A stretch of 64,000 nt of DNA from Phaeacidiphilus oryzae TH49. GTDB taxonomy: Bacteria > Actinomycetota > Actinomycetes > Streptomycetales > Streptomycetaceae. The stretch lies in assembly GCF_000744815.1 (NCBI RefSeq), contig NZ_JQMQ01000005.1:2178055-2242054 (forward strand). Direction: 5' to 3'. Every line of letters starts with the position of its first letter. Position 1 is the first letter of the stretch. Of the stretch, positions 16,922 to 24,910 are shown one piece after another. Made by a program: the position numbers and the translations under genes. The notes under the pieces were generated by a model. That model was not told the origin of the DNA, ran no database searches, and saw nothing but the letters and a program-made list of their open reading frames with translations.

Positions 16922-18351
16922 TGGAGGGTCACCTCCGTCCCCCGGACCAGCGGTCCGAGCAGCAGGGCGGCCGAGGAGGGCACCCGGTCCGGGGTGGTGT
17001 CCAGGATCGGCGCGGCCAGCCGGTCGACGGCGGACCGCTCGGCGGCGGCCCCGGTCACCTTGCCCAGCGCGTCCAGCACACCGAGCCCCTTGAGCAGCTT
17101 GGCGGCGGACGGCGGCAGGGTGACCAGTTCACCGTCGCCCCTGGTCCCGTCGCCGGAGATGTCCGGCACCGGGAACGGGTCGGCCGGGTTCGGCAGCCCC
17201 CAGCAGCTGGGCGGCGCCTGCACCGCGACCTTGGGCGCCTCGTCGGTGTGGTACCGGTCGTGCGGCATCGCGGCGACGATCGTGACGTGGAGCAGTCCGC
17301 CCCGGAAGACCCGCTGCAGCCGCGGCCGCTCCTCCGCCAGCTTGTCGATCACGCACGGGAAGGTCGGTGAGTAGCGGGAGAACACGTCCAGCGTCGGCCG
17401 CGCGCTGCCGACCAGTCCGACCAGCCGCTGGGCGTTCTGCTGGAGCACCGCCTGCGCGGTGCCGGCCGTCCCGCTGGCGGCGGTGAGGAGGCGGGTGAGG
17501 TTCTGCCGCTCGGCGAGGAGGGTCCGGGCGGTGGCGGTGGTGTTCCGCAGGGTGTCCAGGAGCTGCGGCGCCGCCGCCGAGTAGACGTCGGCGGTGCGGG
17601 CGAGCTGCGTCAGATCCTCGCGCAGCAGGGGCAGTTGCGGGTTGGTCCGGCCGAGCAGCCGGTCCAGCTTGTCCATGCCGTCGCCGATCCGGGCGCCCTG
17701 GCCCTCCAGGGCATCCGCGATCGCGGAGAGCGCGGCGTCCAGCTCGCCCGGCCGCACCGCGGTGAGCAGCGGCTCCAGGTCGTCCATCAGCCGCTGGACC
17801 TCGATCCCGGCCTCCGTCCTGTCCTGCGGGATCACCGCTCCGCTGCGGATCGGGGTGAACCGGGCGGCGGTCGAGGCCGCGCCCGCGGCCGAGGCCGGAG
17901 ACGACTGCCCGGACTCCGACTCCGGCGCGACCAGGTCCACGTACTTCTGGCCGAAGAGGGTCTTCGGCAGCAGCCGCGCCCTTACGTCCGCCGGGACGTG
18001 CGCGGCGTAGGAGGGCTTGAGGGCGAGCTCGATGTCGGCACCGGTGCCGTCCGGGCGGATCGCGGTGACCTGCCCGACCACCACCCCGCGCAGTTCCACG
18101 TCGGCGTGGTCGTCCAGCTGGTCGCCGAGGGTGGCCGCGCGCAGGCTCACCCGCACCGAGTCCTGGAACCGTCCCTGGTAGACGGCGACCGCGAGGCCGA
18201 GGAGCAGCGCCAGCCCCACGAGGTAGGCCAGCCCGTACAGCCGGAAACGGATCCGCTGGTTGCGCCGGCCGCGCAGCACCCGCGGGTCGGCCGGCGGGCG
18301 CCCGCGCTGGGCCGGGATACGGGCGGTCCTGTCCGCGGCTCCGGTACTCAT
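16918..18351 (-). CDS. mceA: Mce-family protein (MceA position)
   Basis: A 477-residue Mce subunit, first of the six. It has a basic N-terminus, a transmembrane helix (LYGLAYLVGLALLLGLAVAV), an MlaD domain (VRVSLRAATLGDQLDDHADVELRG in parts; VGQVTAIRPDG; GQKYVDLV) and helices up to residue ~330. The C-terminal third (YSPTFPCVIDKLAEERP, then PPSCWGLPNP) matches MceA proteins, whose two cysteines may pair. It starts at ATG 18351, 18 bases after the second YrbE permease. Confidence 0.9.
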   Translation of the reverse strand: MSTGAADRTARIPAQRGRPPADPRVLRGRRNQRIRFRLYGLAYLVGLALLLGLAVAVYQGRFQDSVRVSLRAATLGDQLDDHADVELRGVVVGQVTAIRPDGTGADIELALKPSYAAHVPADVRARLLPKTLFGQKYVDLVAPESESGQSSPASAAGAASTAARFTPIRSGAVIPQDRTEAGIEVQRLMDDLEPLLTAVRPGELDAALSAIADALEGQGARIGDGMDKLDRLLGRTNPQLPLLREDLTQLARTADVYSAAAPQLLDTLRNTTATARTLLAERQNLTRLLTAASGTAGTAQAVLQQNAQRLVGLVGSARPTLDVFSRYSPTFPCVIDKLAEERPRLQRVFRGGLLHVTIVAAMPHDRYHTDEAPKVAVQAPPSCWGLPNPADPFPVPDISGDGTRGDGELVTLPPSAAKLLKGLGVLDALGKVTGAAAERSAVDRLAAPILDTTPDRVPSSAALLLGPLVRGTEVTLQ

Positions 18352-18369
18352 CCTCGCCTCCCCCGCCCG

Positions 18370-19257
18370 CTACCCGGCGATCCGGACGGTGGTGCTGGAG
18401 CCCCAGATCGCCAGCGAGAGGAAGAAGTCCAGCACGGTGATCGCGACGATCGAGGTGCGGACCGCCCGGCCGACGGCGATGCCCACCCCGGCCGGGCCGC
18501 CCTTGGCGTGGAACCCGTAGTAGCAGTGCACCAGGATCACCACGACGGCGAAGACGATCGCCTTCCCGAACGACCACAGGACGTCGTGCGCGGGCAGGTA
18601 CTGGTGGAAGTAGTGGTCGTAGGTGCCGGTGGACTGCCCGTACCAGGTGGTGGTGACGAACCTGGCCGCCAGGTACGAGGTGAGCAGCCCGATCACATAC
18701 AGCGGGATCACCGCGAGGAAGCCGGCGATCATGCGCGCGGTGACCAGGAACGGCAGCGAGGGGACCGCCATCACCTCCAGGGCGTCGATCTCCTCGCTGA
18801 TCCGCATGGCGCCGAGCTGCGCGGTGAAGCCGGCGCCGATGGTGGCGGCCAGCGCGATCCCGGAGACCAGGGGGGCGATCTCCCGGGTGTTGAAGTACGA
18901 GGACAGAAAGGCGTTGAAGTTCGTGGTGCCCAGCTGGTTGAGCGCGCTGTAGCCCTGCAGTCCGACCTCGGTGCCGGTGAAGAAGGAGAGGAAGGCGATC
19001 ACGCCGACCGTGCCGCCGATCACCGCCAGCGCGCCCCGGCCGAAGCTGACCTCGGCCAGCAGGCTGAGCACCTCCCGGCGGTAGCGCCGCAGGGTGCGGC
19101 CGGTCCAGCCCAGCGAGCGGGCGTAGAAGGACAGTTGGCCGCCGAGCTGCTCCAGCCCGGCGAGCGGCCGCCGCACGGACGCGGCCACCGCCCGGCCCGC
19201 GGCGCCGCCGAGCCGCGCCGGCCCCGTCGGCTCCCCCCGCTCCCCCCGTTCCGTCAT
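18370..19257 (-). CDS. yrbEB: YrbE/MlaE-type permease B of the Mce transporter
   Basis: A 295-residue inner-membrane permease with about five helices. GFTAQLGAMRISEEIDALEVMAV (shown in two parts: GFTAQLGAMRISEEIDA, LEVMAV) is the MlaE coupling segment that contacts the ATPase, and HAKGGPAGVGIAVGRAVR precedes the last helix as in the family. Paired with the other YrbE protein it forms the membrane pore that passes substrate to or from the Mce channel. ATG at 19257, seven bases after the upstream stop. Confidence 0.92.
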   Translation of the reverse strand: MTERGERGEPTGPARLGGAAGRAVAASVRRPLAGLEQLGGQLSFYARSLGWTGRTLRRYRREVLSLLAEVSFGRGALAVIGGTVGVIAFLSFFTGTEVGLQGYSALNQLGTTNFNAFLSSYFNTREIAPLVSGIALAATIGAGFTAQLGAMRISEEIDALEVMAVPSLPFLVTARMIAGFLAVIPLYVIGLLTSYLAARFVTTTWYGQSTGTYDHYFHQYLPAHDVLWSFGKAIVFAVVVILVHCYYGFHAKGGPAGVGIAVGRAVRTSIVAITVLDFFLSLAIWGSSTTVRIAG

Positions 19258-19264
19258 CCCCGGC

Positions 19265-20035
19265 TCACCCCCGCTGCGGAATCAGCTGGAGGAAGACCGC
19301 GGTGAGCACGAAGTTGACGAGGAAGAGCAGCATCACGGAGATGACCACGGTCTGGTTGACCGCCTCGCCGACGCTCTTCGGGCCGCCTTCCACCGCGAGG
19401 CCCTTGTAGCAGGCGACCACGGCCGAGATGGCGCCGAAGACCAGCGCCTTGAACTCGGCCGCCCACAGGTCGGCCGGCTGGGCCAGCGCGGTCATCGAGG
19501 CCAGGAAGCCGCCGGGTGTGCCGCCCTTCATCACCACGCTGAAGACATAGCCGCCGCCCATCCCGACCACCGAGACCAGGCCGTTGAGCAGCACCGCCAC
19601 CACCATCGAGGCCAGCACCCGGGGCACCACCAGCCGCTGCACCGGGTCGATGCCGAGCACCCGCATGGCGTCGATCTCGTCCCGGATCCGCCGGGCCCCC
19701 AGGTCCGCGCAGATGGCGGTGCCGCCCGCGCCGGCGATGACCAGCGCGGTCACCATCGGGGCCGCCTCCTTGAGCACGGCCAGCACGGAGGCCGCCCCGG
19801 CGAACGACTCCGCGCCCAGTTGGTCGGCCAGGTCGCCGATCTGGAGGGAGATCACCGCTCCGAACGGGATGGCCACCAGTGCGGTCGGCAGAATCGAGGC
19901 GGAGGCGACGAACCACGCCTGCTCGACGAACTCGCGCACCTGCCAGGGCCTACGGGGCAGTGCCCGGACGACGTCCAGCGCCAGCGCGAACAAGTTGCCG
20001 GTGTGCCGGAGTCCGGCGACCGGACTGGCCGTCAC
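19265..20035 (-). CDS. yrbEA: YrbE/MlaE-type permease A of the Mce transporter
   Basis: A 256-residue MlaE-family permease. The coupling segment reads TAICADLGARRIRDEIDAMR followed by VLGIDPVQRLVVPR, and GLAVEGGPKSVGEAVNQTVV sits before the final helix; both match YrbEA. The GTG at 20035 overlaps the ATPase stop as GTGA and fixes the start. Upstream codons in the same frame lie inside the ATPase gene. Confidence 0.92.
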   Translation of the reverse strand: MTASPVAGLRHTGNLFALALDVVRALPRRPWQVREFVEQAWFVASASILPTALVAIPFGAVISLQIGDLADQLGAESFAGAASVLAVLKEAAPMVTALVIAGAGGTAICADLGARRIRDEIDAMRVLGIDPVQRLVVPRVLASMVVAVLLNGLVSVVGMGGGYVFSVVMKGGTPGGFLASMTALAQPADLWAAEFKALVFGAISAVVACYKGLAVEGGPKSVGEAVNQTVVISVMLLFLVNFVLTAVFLQLIPQRG

Positions 20036-21093
20036 CTGCTCGCCTCCGGCCCCACTGCCGCACTGCCGTTCCGCCGCCCCCGGGCCTCTTCGTCCTGGAG
20101 CCGGGCGATCAGCTGCCAGCGCTCGGGCCGCTCCACCCCCGGCCCCGGCAGCATCCTCGGCGCCCAACTGCGCCCGGCCACCGGCGTGTTCGGCCCGATG
20201 CCGGCCACCACCCCGGCCTCCGCCTCGGCCTCGGCCGCCGCCAGTGAGGCGAGCTCGGACTCCACGGTGGCGGCGTCCTTCTCCTCCGCCATCCCGATCG
20301 GTCCCTGCATCCTGCCGCCCAGGAACTGCCTGACGACCGGCTCGTCACTGTCGAACACCTCGTCCCGGCTGCCGAACACGACCAGGCGGCGGTTGAAGAG
20401 CAGCCCGATGTTGTCCGGCAGCGCACGGGCGCTGGCGATGTCGTGGGTGACCACCAGGAAGGTGGCCCCGGTCTGCGCGTTGAGGTCGACGATCAGCTGG
20501 TTGAGGAAGGTCACCCGGACCGGGTCGAGACCGGAGTCCGGTTCGTCGAAGAGGACGATCTCCGGGTCCAGCATCAGCGCCCGGGCCAGCCCGGCCCGCT
20601 TCCGCATCCCGCCGGAGATCTGCCCGGGCAGCTTGCGCTCGGCGCCGACCAGCCCGACCATCTCCATCTTCTCCATGACGGCCCGTCTGATCTGCGACTC
20701 GGACCGCCTGGTGTGCTCGCGCAGCGGGAAGGCGATGTTGTCGTAGAGGTTCATGGAGCCGAAGAGCGCGCCGTCCTGGAACAGCACCCCGAACCGCTTC
20801 CGCACCTCGTACAGCTGGTGCTCGCGGAGCCGGGTGATGTCCGTCCCGGCGACCTGGACGGAACCGGCGTCGGGCCGGAGCAGTCCCACCAGCGTCTTGA
20901 GGAAGACGGACTTCCCGGTCCCCGAGGGGCCCAGCAGGACGGAGATCTCCCCGGCGGGGAGGGTGAAGGTGACGTCCTGCCAGACCACGTCCTCCCCGAA
21001 GGACTTGGTCAGACCCTGCACACAGATTTCGGCACCCAAGGGGAGCGCCTCCAGGTCGGCGGGCTGAAGCGTGCGCGCAACATACCGGCCCAT
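20032..21093 (-). CDS. mceG: ATP-binding subunit of the Mce transporter (Mkl/MlaF type)
   Basis: A 353-residue ABC ATPase. Walker A is GPSGTGKS (55-62), the signature is ISGGMRKRAGLARA (159-172) with Met in place of Gln as in MlaF/Mkl proteins, Walker B is IVLFDEPD (179-186), and the switch His is in VVTHD. Residues after ~260 form an extra tail with an Ala/Glu-rich helix, as in actinobacterial MceG. It leads the operon; in mycobacteria the equivalent gene is usually elsewhere. No clear ribosome site precedes ATG 21093. A perfect 12-bp palindrome lies 34 bases upstream. Confidence 0.92.
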   Translation of the reverse strand: MGRYVARTLQPADLEALPLGAEICVQGLTKSFGEDVVWQDVTFTLPAGEISVLLGPSGTGKSVFLKTLVGLLRPDAGSVQVAGTDITRLREHQLYEVRKRFGVLFQDGALFGSMNLYDNIAFPLREHTRRSESQIRRAVMEKMEMVGLVGAERKLPGQISGGMRKRAGLARALMLDPEIVLFDEPDSGLDPVRVTFLNQLIVDLNAQTGATFLVVTHDIASARALPDNIGLLFNRRLVVFGSRDEVFDSDEPVVRQFLGGRMQGPIGMAEEKDAATVESELASLAAAEAEAEAGVVAGIGPNTPVAGRSWAPRMLPGPGVERPERWQLIARLQDEEARGRRNGSAAVGPEASR

Positions 21094-21126
21094 GAGTGAG
21101 AGGGACCACAGGCCTCGGCAACAAAT

Positions 21127-21138
21127 ACCCGATCGGGT
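21127..21138. promoter_or_regulatory. perfect 12-bp palindrome upstream of the mce operon
   Basis: ACCCGATCGGGT is fully symmetric and lies 34-45 bases before the ATG of the first mce gene, in the 197-base gap behind the GT2 gene. It is well placed as an operator of the operon. No regulator gene is adjacent. Confidence 0.45.
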
Positions 21139-21290
21139 TTCACCCCGCCACAGTCGCCCACGAGTTCCTGCCGCCTACCCGGAATCAGCCCCCCGCCTCC
21201 GCAGTCCCCCCTCCACCCCTGCACCCGGCCCACGATTCCGGCCGGCCCCGGGCGCCGCCCGGTAAGTCGCGCGGCGACTCGCTCGGCCCC

Positions 21291-22364
21291 CTAGGCGCGC
21301 CCCTTCTCGTAGACGGACAGCCCCCGCGCCAAGCCCAGAGGCACCAGCACCAGCTCCACCCCCACCGCCTTCCACGCGTACCAGATGTTCACCGCCTTCA
21401 CGGCGTACAGGCACGGCAGATTCCGCAGCACCCGCCCTATCGGCACCCTCCTCCGCCGGGCCGCGTACACCAGCACCGGGAGGGTGAACCCCAGCTCCGT
21501 CCCGGCCCACCACTCCAGCGCCGCCCGCCCCGCCCGCGCGGACAGCACCATCGGCGCGACGACCGGTGTCGCCCACCACACCGGCGCGGTCACCACCTCC
21601 AGCAGCGCCAGCACCACCCAGAGCCCCAGCATCGGCCGCCGCCGCACCAGCGCGCCGCCCTGCAGCCGGACGTTCTGGCAGAACCCCGCCATCCACCGCC
21701 ACACCTGCCGCCGCAGATACGCCAGGGTCTCCGGATCCGCCGCCCAGGCGACCGCGTCCGGCACGTATGCGGCCCGCCGCCCGGCCAGCTGCCGCGCCCA
21801 GGTGTGGTCCATGTCCTCCACCACGGTCCGCTCCGGGAAACCCCCGGCGCCGACCAGATCGTCCCGCCGGAAGACCGAGCAGCACCCGGAGCAGACCATC
21901 GGGCTCCCCGCCGCCGCCTGGATCGGCCGGTTCCAGTGGAAGCCGAAGAGGTACTCCACCGACCGGCCGCGCTCCCAGACCGTCCGGTCGTAACGGGTCT
22001 GCACGGCCCCGGCCGCGATCACCACCGCCTCGTCCCCGAAGGCCGCGGCGACCAGCTCCAGGTAGTCCGGCGCCAGCACGGTGTCCGCGTCCACCGCCAG
22101 CACCAGCTCGCCCTCGCACCAGGGCAGCGCGTGGTTCTGCGCCCGCGCCTTGCTGCCCAGGTTCCGCTCCGGCCGCAGCACCGTCGCCCCCCACTCCCGG
22201 GCGATCTCCCCGGTGCGGTCGGAGGAGCCGTCGTCCACCACGATCACCTGCCGCGGCCTCAGGGTCTGCGCCGAGAGCGAGGCGAGGGTGGCCGGCAGCC
22301 CCGCCTCCTCGTTGTACGCGGGCACGATCACCGAGACCTTCCAGTCCCTCCGCTCAGCACTCAT
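21291..22364 (-). CDS. family 2 glycosyltransferase, membrane bound
   Basis: A 357-residue inverting GT-A glycosyltransferase. VSVIVPAYNEE (9-19), VVDDGSSDR and LAVDADTVLAP (the DxD metal motif) are the nucleotide-sugar site; EDMDHTWARQLAGRR and QVWRWMAGFCQN correspond to the ED and QxxRW regions of processive and polyprenyl-linked GT2 enzymes. Hydrophobic helices fill the C-terminal third. The ATG at 22364 overlaps the stop of the 45-residue membrane protein, so both are translated together. Substrate unknown. Confidence 0.85.
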   Translation of the reverse strand: MSAERRDWKVSVIVPAYNEEAGLPATLASLSAQTLRPRQVIVVDDGSSDRTGEIAREWGATVLRPERNLGSKARAQNHALPWCEGELVLAVDADTVLAPDYLELVAAAFGDEAVVIAAGAVQTRYDRTVWERGRSVEYLFGFHWNRPIQAAAGSPMVCSGCCSVFRRDDLVGAGGFPERTVVEDMDHTWARQLAGRRAAYVPDAVAWAADPETLAYLRRQVWRWMAGFCQNVRLQGGALVRRRPMLGLWVVLALLEVVTAPVWWATPVVAPMVLSARAGRAALEWWAGTELGFTLPVLVYAARRRRVPIGRVLRNLPCLYAVKAVNIWYAWKAVGVELVLVPLGLARGLSVYEKGRA

Positions 22365-22491
22365 CGCCGAGGCCCCCCGTCCCCCGTCGGCCCCGGAGCC
22401 TCCCCAGCCCGGCTCTTCCCATCACCCACACCGCCACCGCCCCGTACACCAGCGTGCTCAGCCCCAGAAAGGGCAGCCCCCCACCCTGCAT
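22354..22491 (-). CDS. tiny membrane protein coupled to the GT2 gene
   Basis: A 45-residue protein: one transmembrane helix (LPFLGLSTLVYGAVAVWVM) and a basic tail (GRAGLGRLRGRRG). The ATG at 22491 has GGAGGGG five bases upstream, and the gene overlaps the GT2 start by 11 bases. Small partners of this kind can help fold or anchor a glycosyltransferase, but no family is recognised. Confidence 0.6.
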   Translation of the reverse strand: MQGGGLPFLGLSTLVYGAVAVWVMGRAGLGRLRGRRGTGGLGDEC

Positions 22492-22663
22492 CGCGACCCC
22501 TCCGCCACTCGCGCCGACACGGAGGACGCTAGCCCGGCCGGCCCCCCTCGGCCGTCCGGAAACTGACGGTTTGTGGAAAACCCGGCCCGGTCGGCACCGC
22601 CGTCCCCCGAAGGGACCGCTTCGCCTCGCCGCAGGCCCTGATCCGGCTGAGCATGTGGAAGGA

Positions 22664-22690
22664 GTCGATGGATTCATGTGATCCACCGAC
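22664..22690. promoter_or_regulatory. 27-bp imperfect palindrome upstream of the mreB-like gene
   Basis: Arms GTCGATGGAT (22664-22673) and ATCCACCGAC (22681-22690) match at 9 of 10 positions around a 7-base centre. The site lies 73 bases before the mreB-like ATG in the 271-base divergent gap and looks like a dimeric operator. Confidence 0.45.
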
Positions 22691-22762
22691 GATCTGACTG
22701 CCCTTCAGAAAAATGACCCGTCCCGGTCCGCCCCGCCGCGGGCCGCCGCTTGGAGCCGTCAC

Positions 22763-23824
22763 ATGCCCCGCAGGTTCAGCTTCCTCGGCCGCGATCTCGC
22801 CGTCGACTTCGGCACCAGCCGCCTCCGCATCCTCGCCCCCGGCGAGGGCGTGGTCTTCGATGTCCCCTCAGCCGTCGCCTACGACACCCGCAGCGGACGC
22901 ATCCTCGCCTACGGCGACGACGCCCTCCGGATGCGCGGCCGCACCCCACCGAGCGTGGAGACCGTCCATCCGATCAAGGAGGGCACGGTCGCCGAGTTCG
23001 AGATCGCCCGCTGGCTGCTCGGCCACGGACTGGCCGCCGTCTGCGGCCCCAGCCGCCTCAACCGCCCGCGCGCGGTGCTGAGCATCCCCCAGGGCGGCAC
23101 CGACGTCACCCGCCGCGCCCTGGCGGACACCTGCCTCCAGGCCGGGGCCCGGGACGTCCAGCTGGTCGACTCCTCGCTGGCCGCGGCCTACGGCGCCGGC
23201 CTGCCCATCCACGAGGCCAGCGGCGCCATGCTGGTGGACATCGGCGCGGGCAGCACCGAGATGGCCGTCCTCGCCCTCAACGAGGTGATCGGCTGCCGCC
23301 GCAGCACCGTCGCCGGGGACGCCTTCGACGCCGCGATCATGGACCACTTCCGCCACGAGCACTGCCTCGGTCTCAGCCGCTCCGCCGCCGAGGACCTCAA
23401 GATCAGGATCGGCGCCGCCGCGGACAGCCCGACCATCCCGCCGGAGAAGTTCCCCGTGCACGGCCGCCAGCTGCGCACCGGCCTCCCCGCCACGGTGCGG
23501 GTGACCTCGGACGAGATCGCCCGCGCCGTCCGGCGCCCGCTGCTCTCCCTGATCGACTCGGTCGGCCAGGTGCTCGACGGCTGCCCGCCGGAGCTCTCCC
23601 AGGACCTCGCCGACCGCGGGATCGTCCTCACCGGCGCCGGCGCCCTGCTGCACGGCCTCCGCGAGCAGCTCGAGGAGGCCACCGGCCTGCCCGTCCTGCT
23701 CGCCGAGGACCCCGGCACGGCGACCGTGCGCGGCAGCGGGATGTACGCCGCGGCCTACCAGACCACCCGCAAGGAGCGCGCGCGGGCGTCCGAGGTCCGG
23801 GTCCCGGAGAACGTCGCCAGCTGA
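22763..23824 (+). CDS. mreB: MreB/Mbl-like actin homologue
   Basis: A 353-residue actin-fold ATPase. Phosphate-1 loop is LAVDFGTSRLRI (residues 11-22), the phosphate-2 region is LVDIGAGSTEMAVL, and GIVLTGAGALLHGL is the adenosine motif. IKEGTVAEFEIA and VLSIPQGGTDVTRRAL are MreB-specific. Streptomycetes carry MreB and a shorter Mbl, both acting in spore-wall rather than vegetative growth; this copy stands alone, not in the mreBCD cluster, so it is more likely the Mbl-type paralogue. ATG 22763 with GGAG upstream. Confidence 0.85.
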   Translation: MPRRFSFLGRDLAVDFGTSRLRILAPGEGVVFDVPSAVAYDTRSGRILAYGDDALRMRGRTPPSVETVHPIKEGTVAEFEIARWLLGHGLAAVCGPSRLNRPRAVLSIPQGGTDVTRRALADTCLQAGARDVQLVDSSLAAAYGAGLPIHEASGAMLVDIGAGSTEMAVLALNEVIGCRRSTVAGDAFDAAIMDHFRHEHCLGLSRSAAEDLKIRIGAAADSPTIPPEKFPVHGRQLRTGLPATVRVTSDEIARAVRRPLLSLIDSVGQVLDGCPPELSQDLADRGIVLTGAGALLHGLREQLEEATGLPVLLAEDPGTATVRGSGMYAAAYQTTRKERARASEVRVPENVAS

Positions 23825-23861
23825 GGCTGCGGCTGAGCCTGAGCACGCGGGCCGAGCCCGC

Positions 23862-23921
23862 AGGCCGAAGCCCAATCCCGGGGGCCGAGGCCCACCCCGG
23901 GGGCCGAGGCCCAGCCCCGGA
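23862..23921. repeat. three imperfect 19-20-bp tandem repeats
   Basis: The unit GGCCGAGGCCCACCCCGGG appears three times in a row with small changes, between the mreB-like stop and the hairpin at 23938. It holds no coding frame of interest. Confidence 0.55.
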
Positions 23922-23937
23922 ACCGGCCCCCGAAGCC

Positions 23938-23979
23938 CACGGCCGCGGCGCCCGGAGTCACTCCGGCGCCGCGGCCGTG
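23938..23979. terminator. strong bidirectional hairpin
   Basis: A 19-20-bp stem: left arm 23938-23957 begins CACGGCCGCGGCGCC, right arm 23961-23979 is its complement except for one extra C; the loop is TCA. The loop is the stop codon of the minus-strand gene, so the hairpin covers the C-terminal codons of that gene and can also end mreB-like transcription. Confidence 0.7.
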
Positions 23980-24269
23980 GGCTGTTCGGCGGCCTCGTCC
24001 GGCTCCGCCGCCGGCGGCTCCGGTCGCCTCCGCCGGCGCCTGAGCCGGCGCCACCGGGTCGCATGCACCGGCAGCAGCGTCAGCGTCCAGCCCCCCGCGA
24101 GCACCAGTGCGCCCCCGCGCCCGCTGAGCGCCCCGCTCAGCAGCGCCCACCACAGCAGCCCGGTGGCCGCCACCGCGAGCGCCCACCGGAACGACGAACG
24201 CCCCCGGCGGATCGGATGATCCGCCGGGGGCAGCGCTCGTCGGGTGTCTCGCGTGCGGTGCGGGCCCAT
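23958..24269 (-). CDS. small two-helix membrane protein
   Basis: A 103-residue protein with two hydrophobic segments (ALAVAATGLLWWALLSGALS and GGALVLAGGWTLTLLP), an arginine-rich stretch (RRLRRRRRRPEPP) and an acidic Ala/Glu tail. The basic part should face the cytoplasm. No family is recognised. It lies 64 bases downstream of clgR and may be cotranscribed with it. Confidence 0.6.
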   Translation of the reverse strand: MGPHRTRDTRRALPPADHPIRRGRSSFRWALAVAATGLLWWALLSGALSGRGGALVLAGGWTLTLLPVHATRWRRLRRRRRRPEPPAAEPDEAAEQPTAAAPE

Positions 24270-24333
24270 GGACCCAGGCTGCGGTCCACCGGCCGGACCG
24301 GCAATCCCGGGTAGGCCATAGGCCGTCCGCGGT

Positions 24334-24714
24334 TCAGGCGGCGACCACGTCCACCGCGTTGGTCTTGGAGTTCTTGGAGAGGGCGCTGACCCGGTCGCCC
24401 GGCACGGACACCGGGACGGGCTCCAGCACCGGCCGGCCGCCCTCGCGGACGGGCTCCGGAACGGTCTCGGCGGCGGCCAGCTCGGCGAGCGCCAGCTCGT
24501 CGCTGACCGCCCGCATCACCTCGGACATCCGCACGTCCAGCGCGTCGCAGATCGCGGCCAGCAGTTCGGACGAGGCCTCCTTCTGGCCTCGCTCCACCTC
24601 GGAGAGGTAACCGAGCGATACGCGTGCGTTGGCCGAGACCTCGCGCAGCGTGCGGCCCTGACGCTGGCGCTGCCGACGCAGCACGTCACCCAGCAGGCGA
24701 CGGAGCAGGATCAT
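24334..24714 (-). CDS. clgR: ClgR, XRE-type activator of Clp protease genes
   Basis: A 126-residue DNA-binding protein. Residues ~10-65 are an XRE helix-turn-helix: [29 protein letters not shown] in two parts ([29 protein letters not shown]), followed by [20 protein letters not shown]. This matches ClgR, which activates clp and lon genes in Streptomyces. The protein ends in VDVVAA; a C-terminal Ala-Ala is known to be the signal by which ClpP proteases degrade ClgR, a feedback loop. ATG 24714 is fixed by GGAGGGAG six bases upstream. The gene follows cinA in the same direction with 196 bases between, so it likely has its own promoter. Confidence 0.92.
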   Translation of the reverse strand: MILLRRLLGDVLRRQRQRQGRTLREVSANARVSLGYLSEVERGQKEASSELLAAICDALDVRMSEVMRAVSDELALAELAAAETVPEPVREGGRPVLEPVPVSVPGDRVSALSKNSKTNAVDVVAA

Positions 24715-24790
24715 CGGTGGCTCCCTCCTCGGACCGCGGCTCGTCGTGACCTCACAGGCCCACCGTACCGCCTCGCCCGCATCACGTGGC

Positions 24791-24832
24791 GGGACCATGG
24801 TCGTGTTCGCCGGGGGCTGCGTTCATGGTCCC
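24791..24832. promoter_or_regulatory. dyad upstream of clgR
   Basis: GGGACCATG (24791-24799) and CATGGTCCC (24824-24832) are perfect complements 24 bases apart, centred about 97 bases before the clgR start. GTTCGC half-sites, the half of the published ClgR box, occur at 24805-24810 and 24842-24847. Suggests control, possibly by ClgR itself. Confidence 0.4.
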
Positions 24833-24910
24833 TCCCCTGTCGTTCGCGCTATGGGGCGGCTGCCCGCCCGTTACCGGTCTACTGACATCTTCCCGGATCC
24901 GCCCGGAGCA

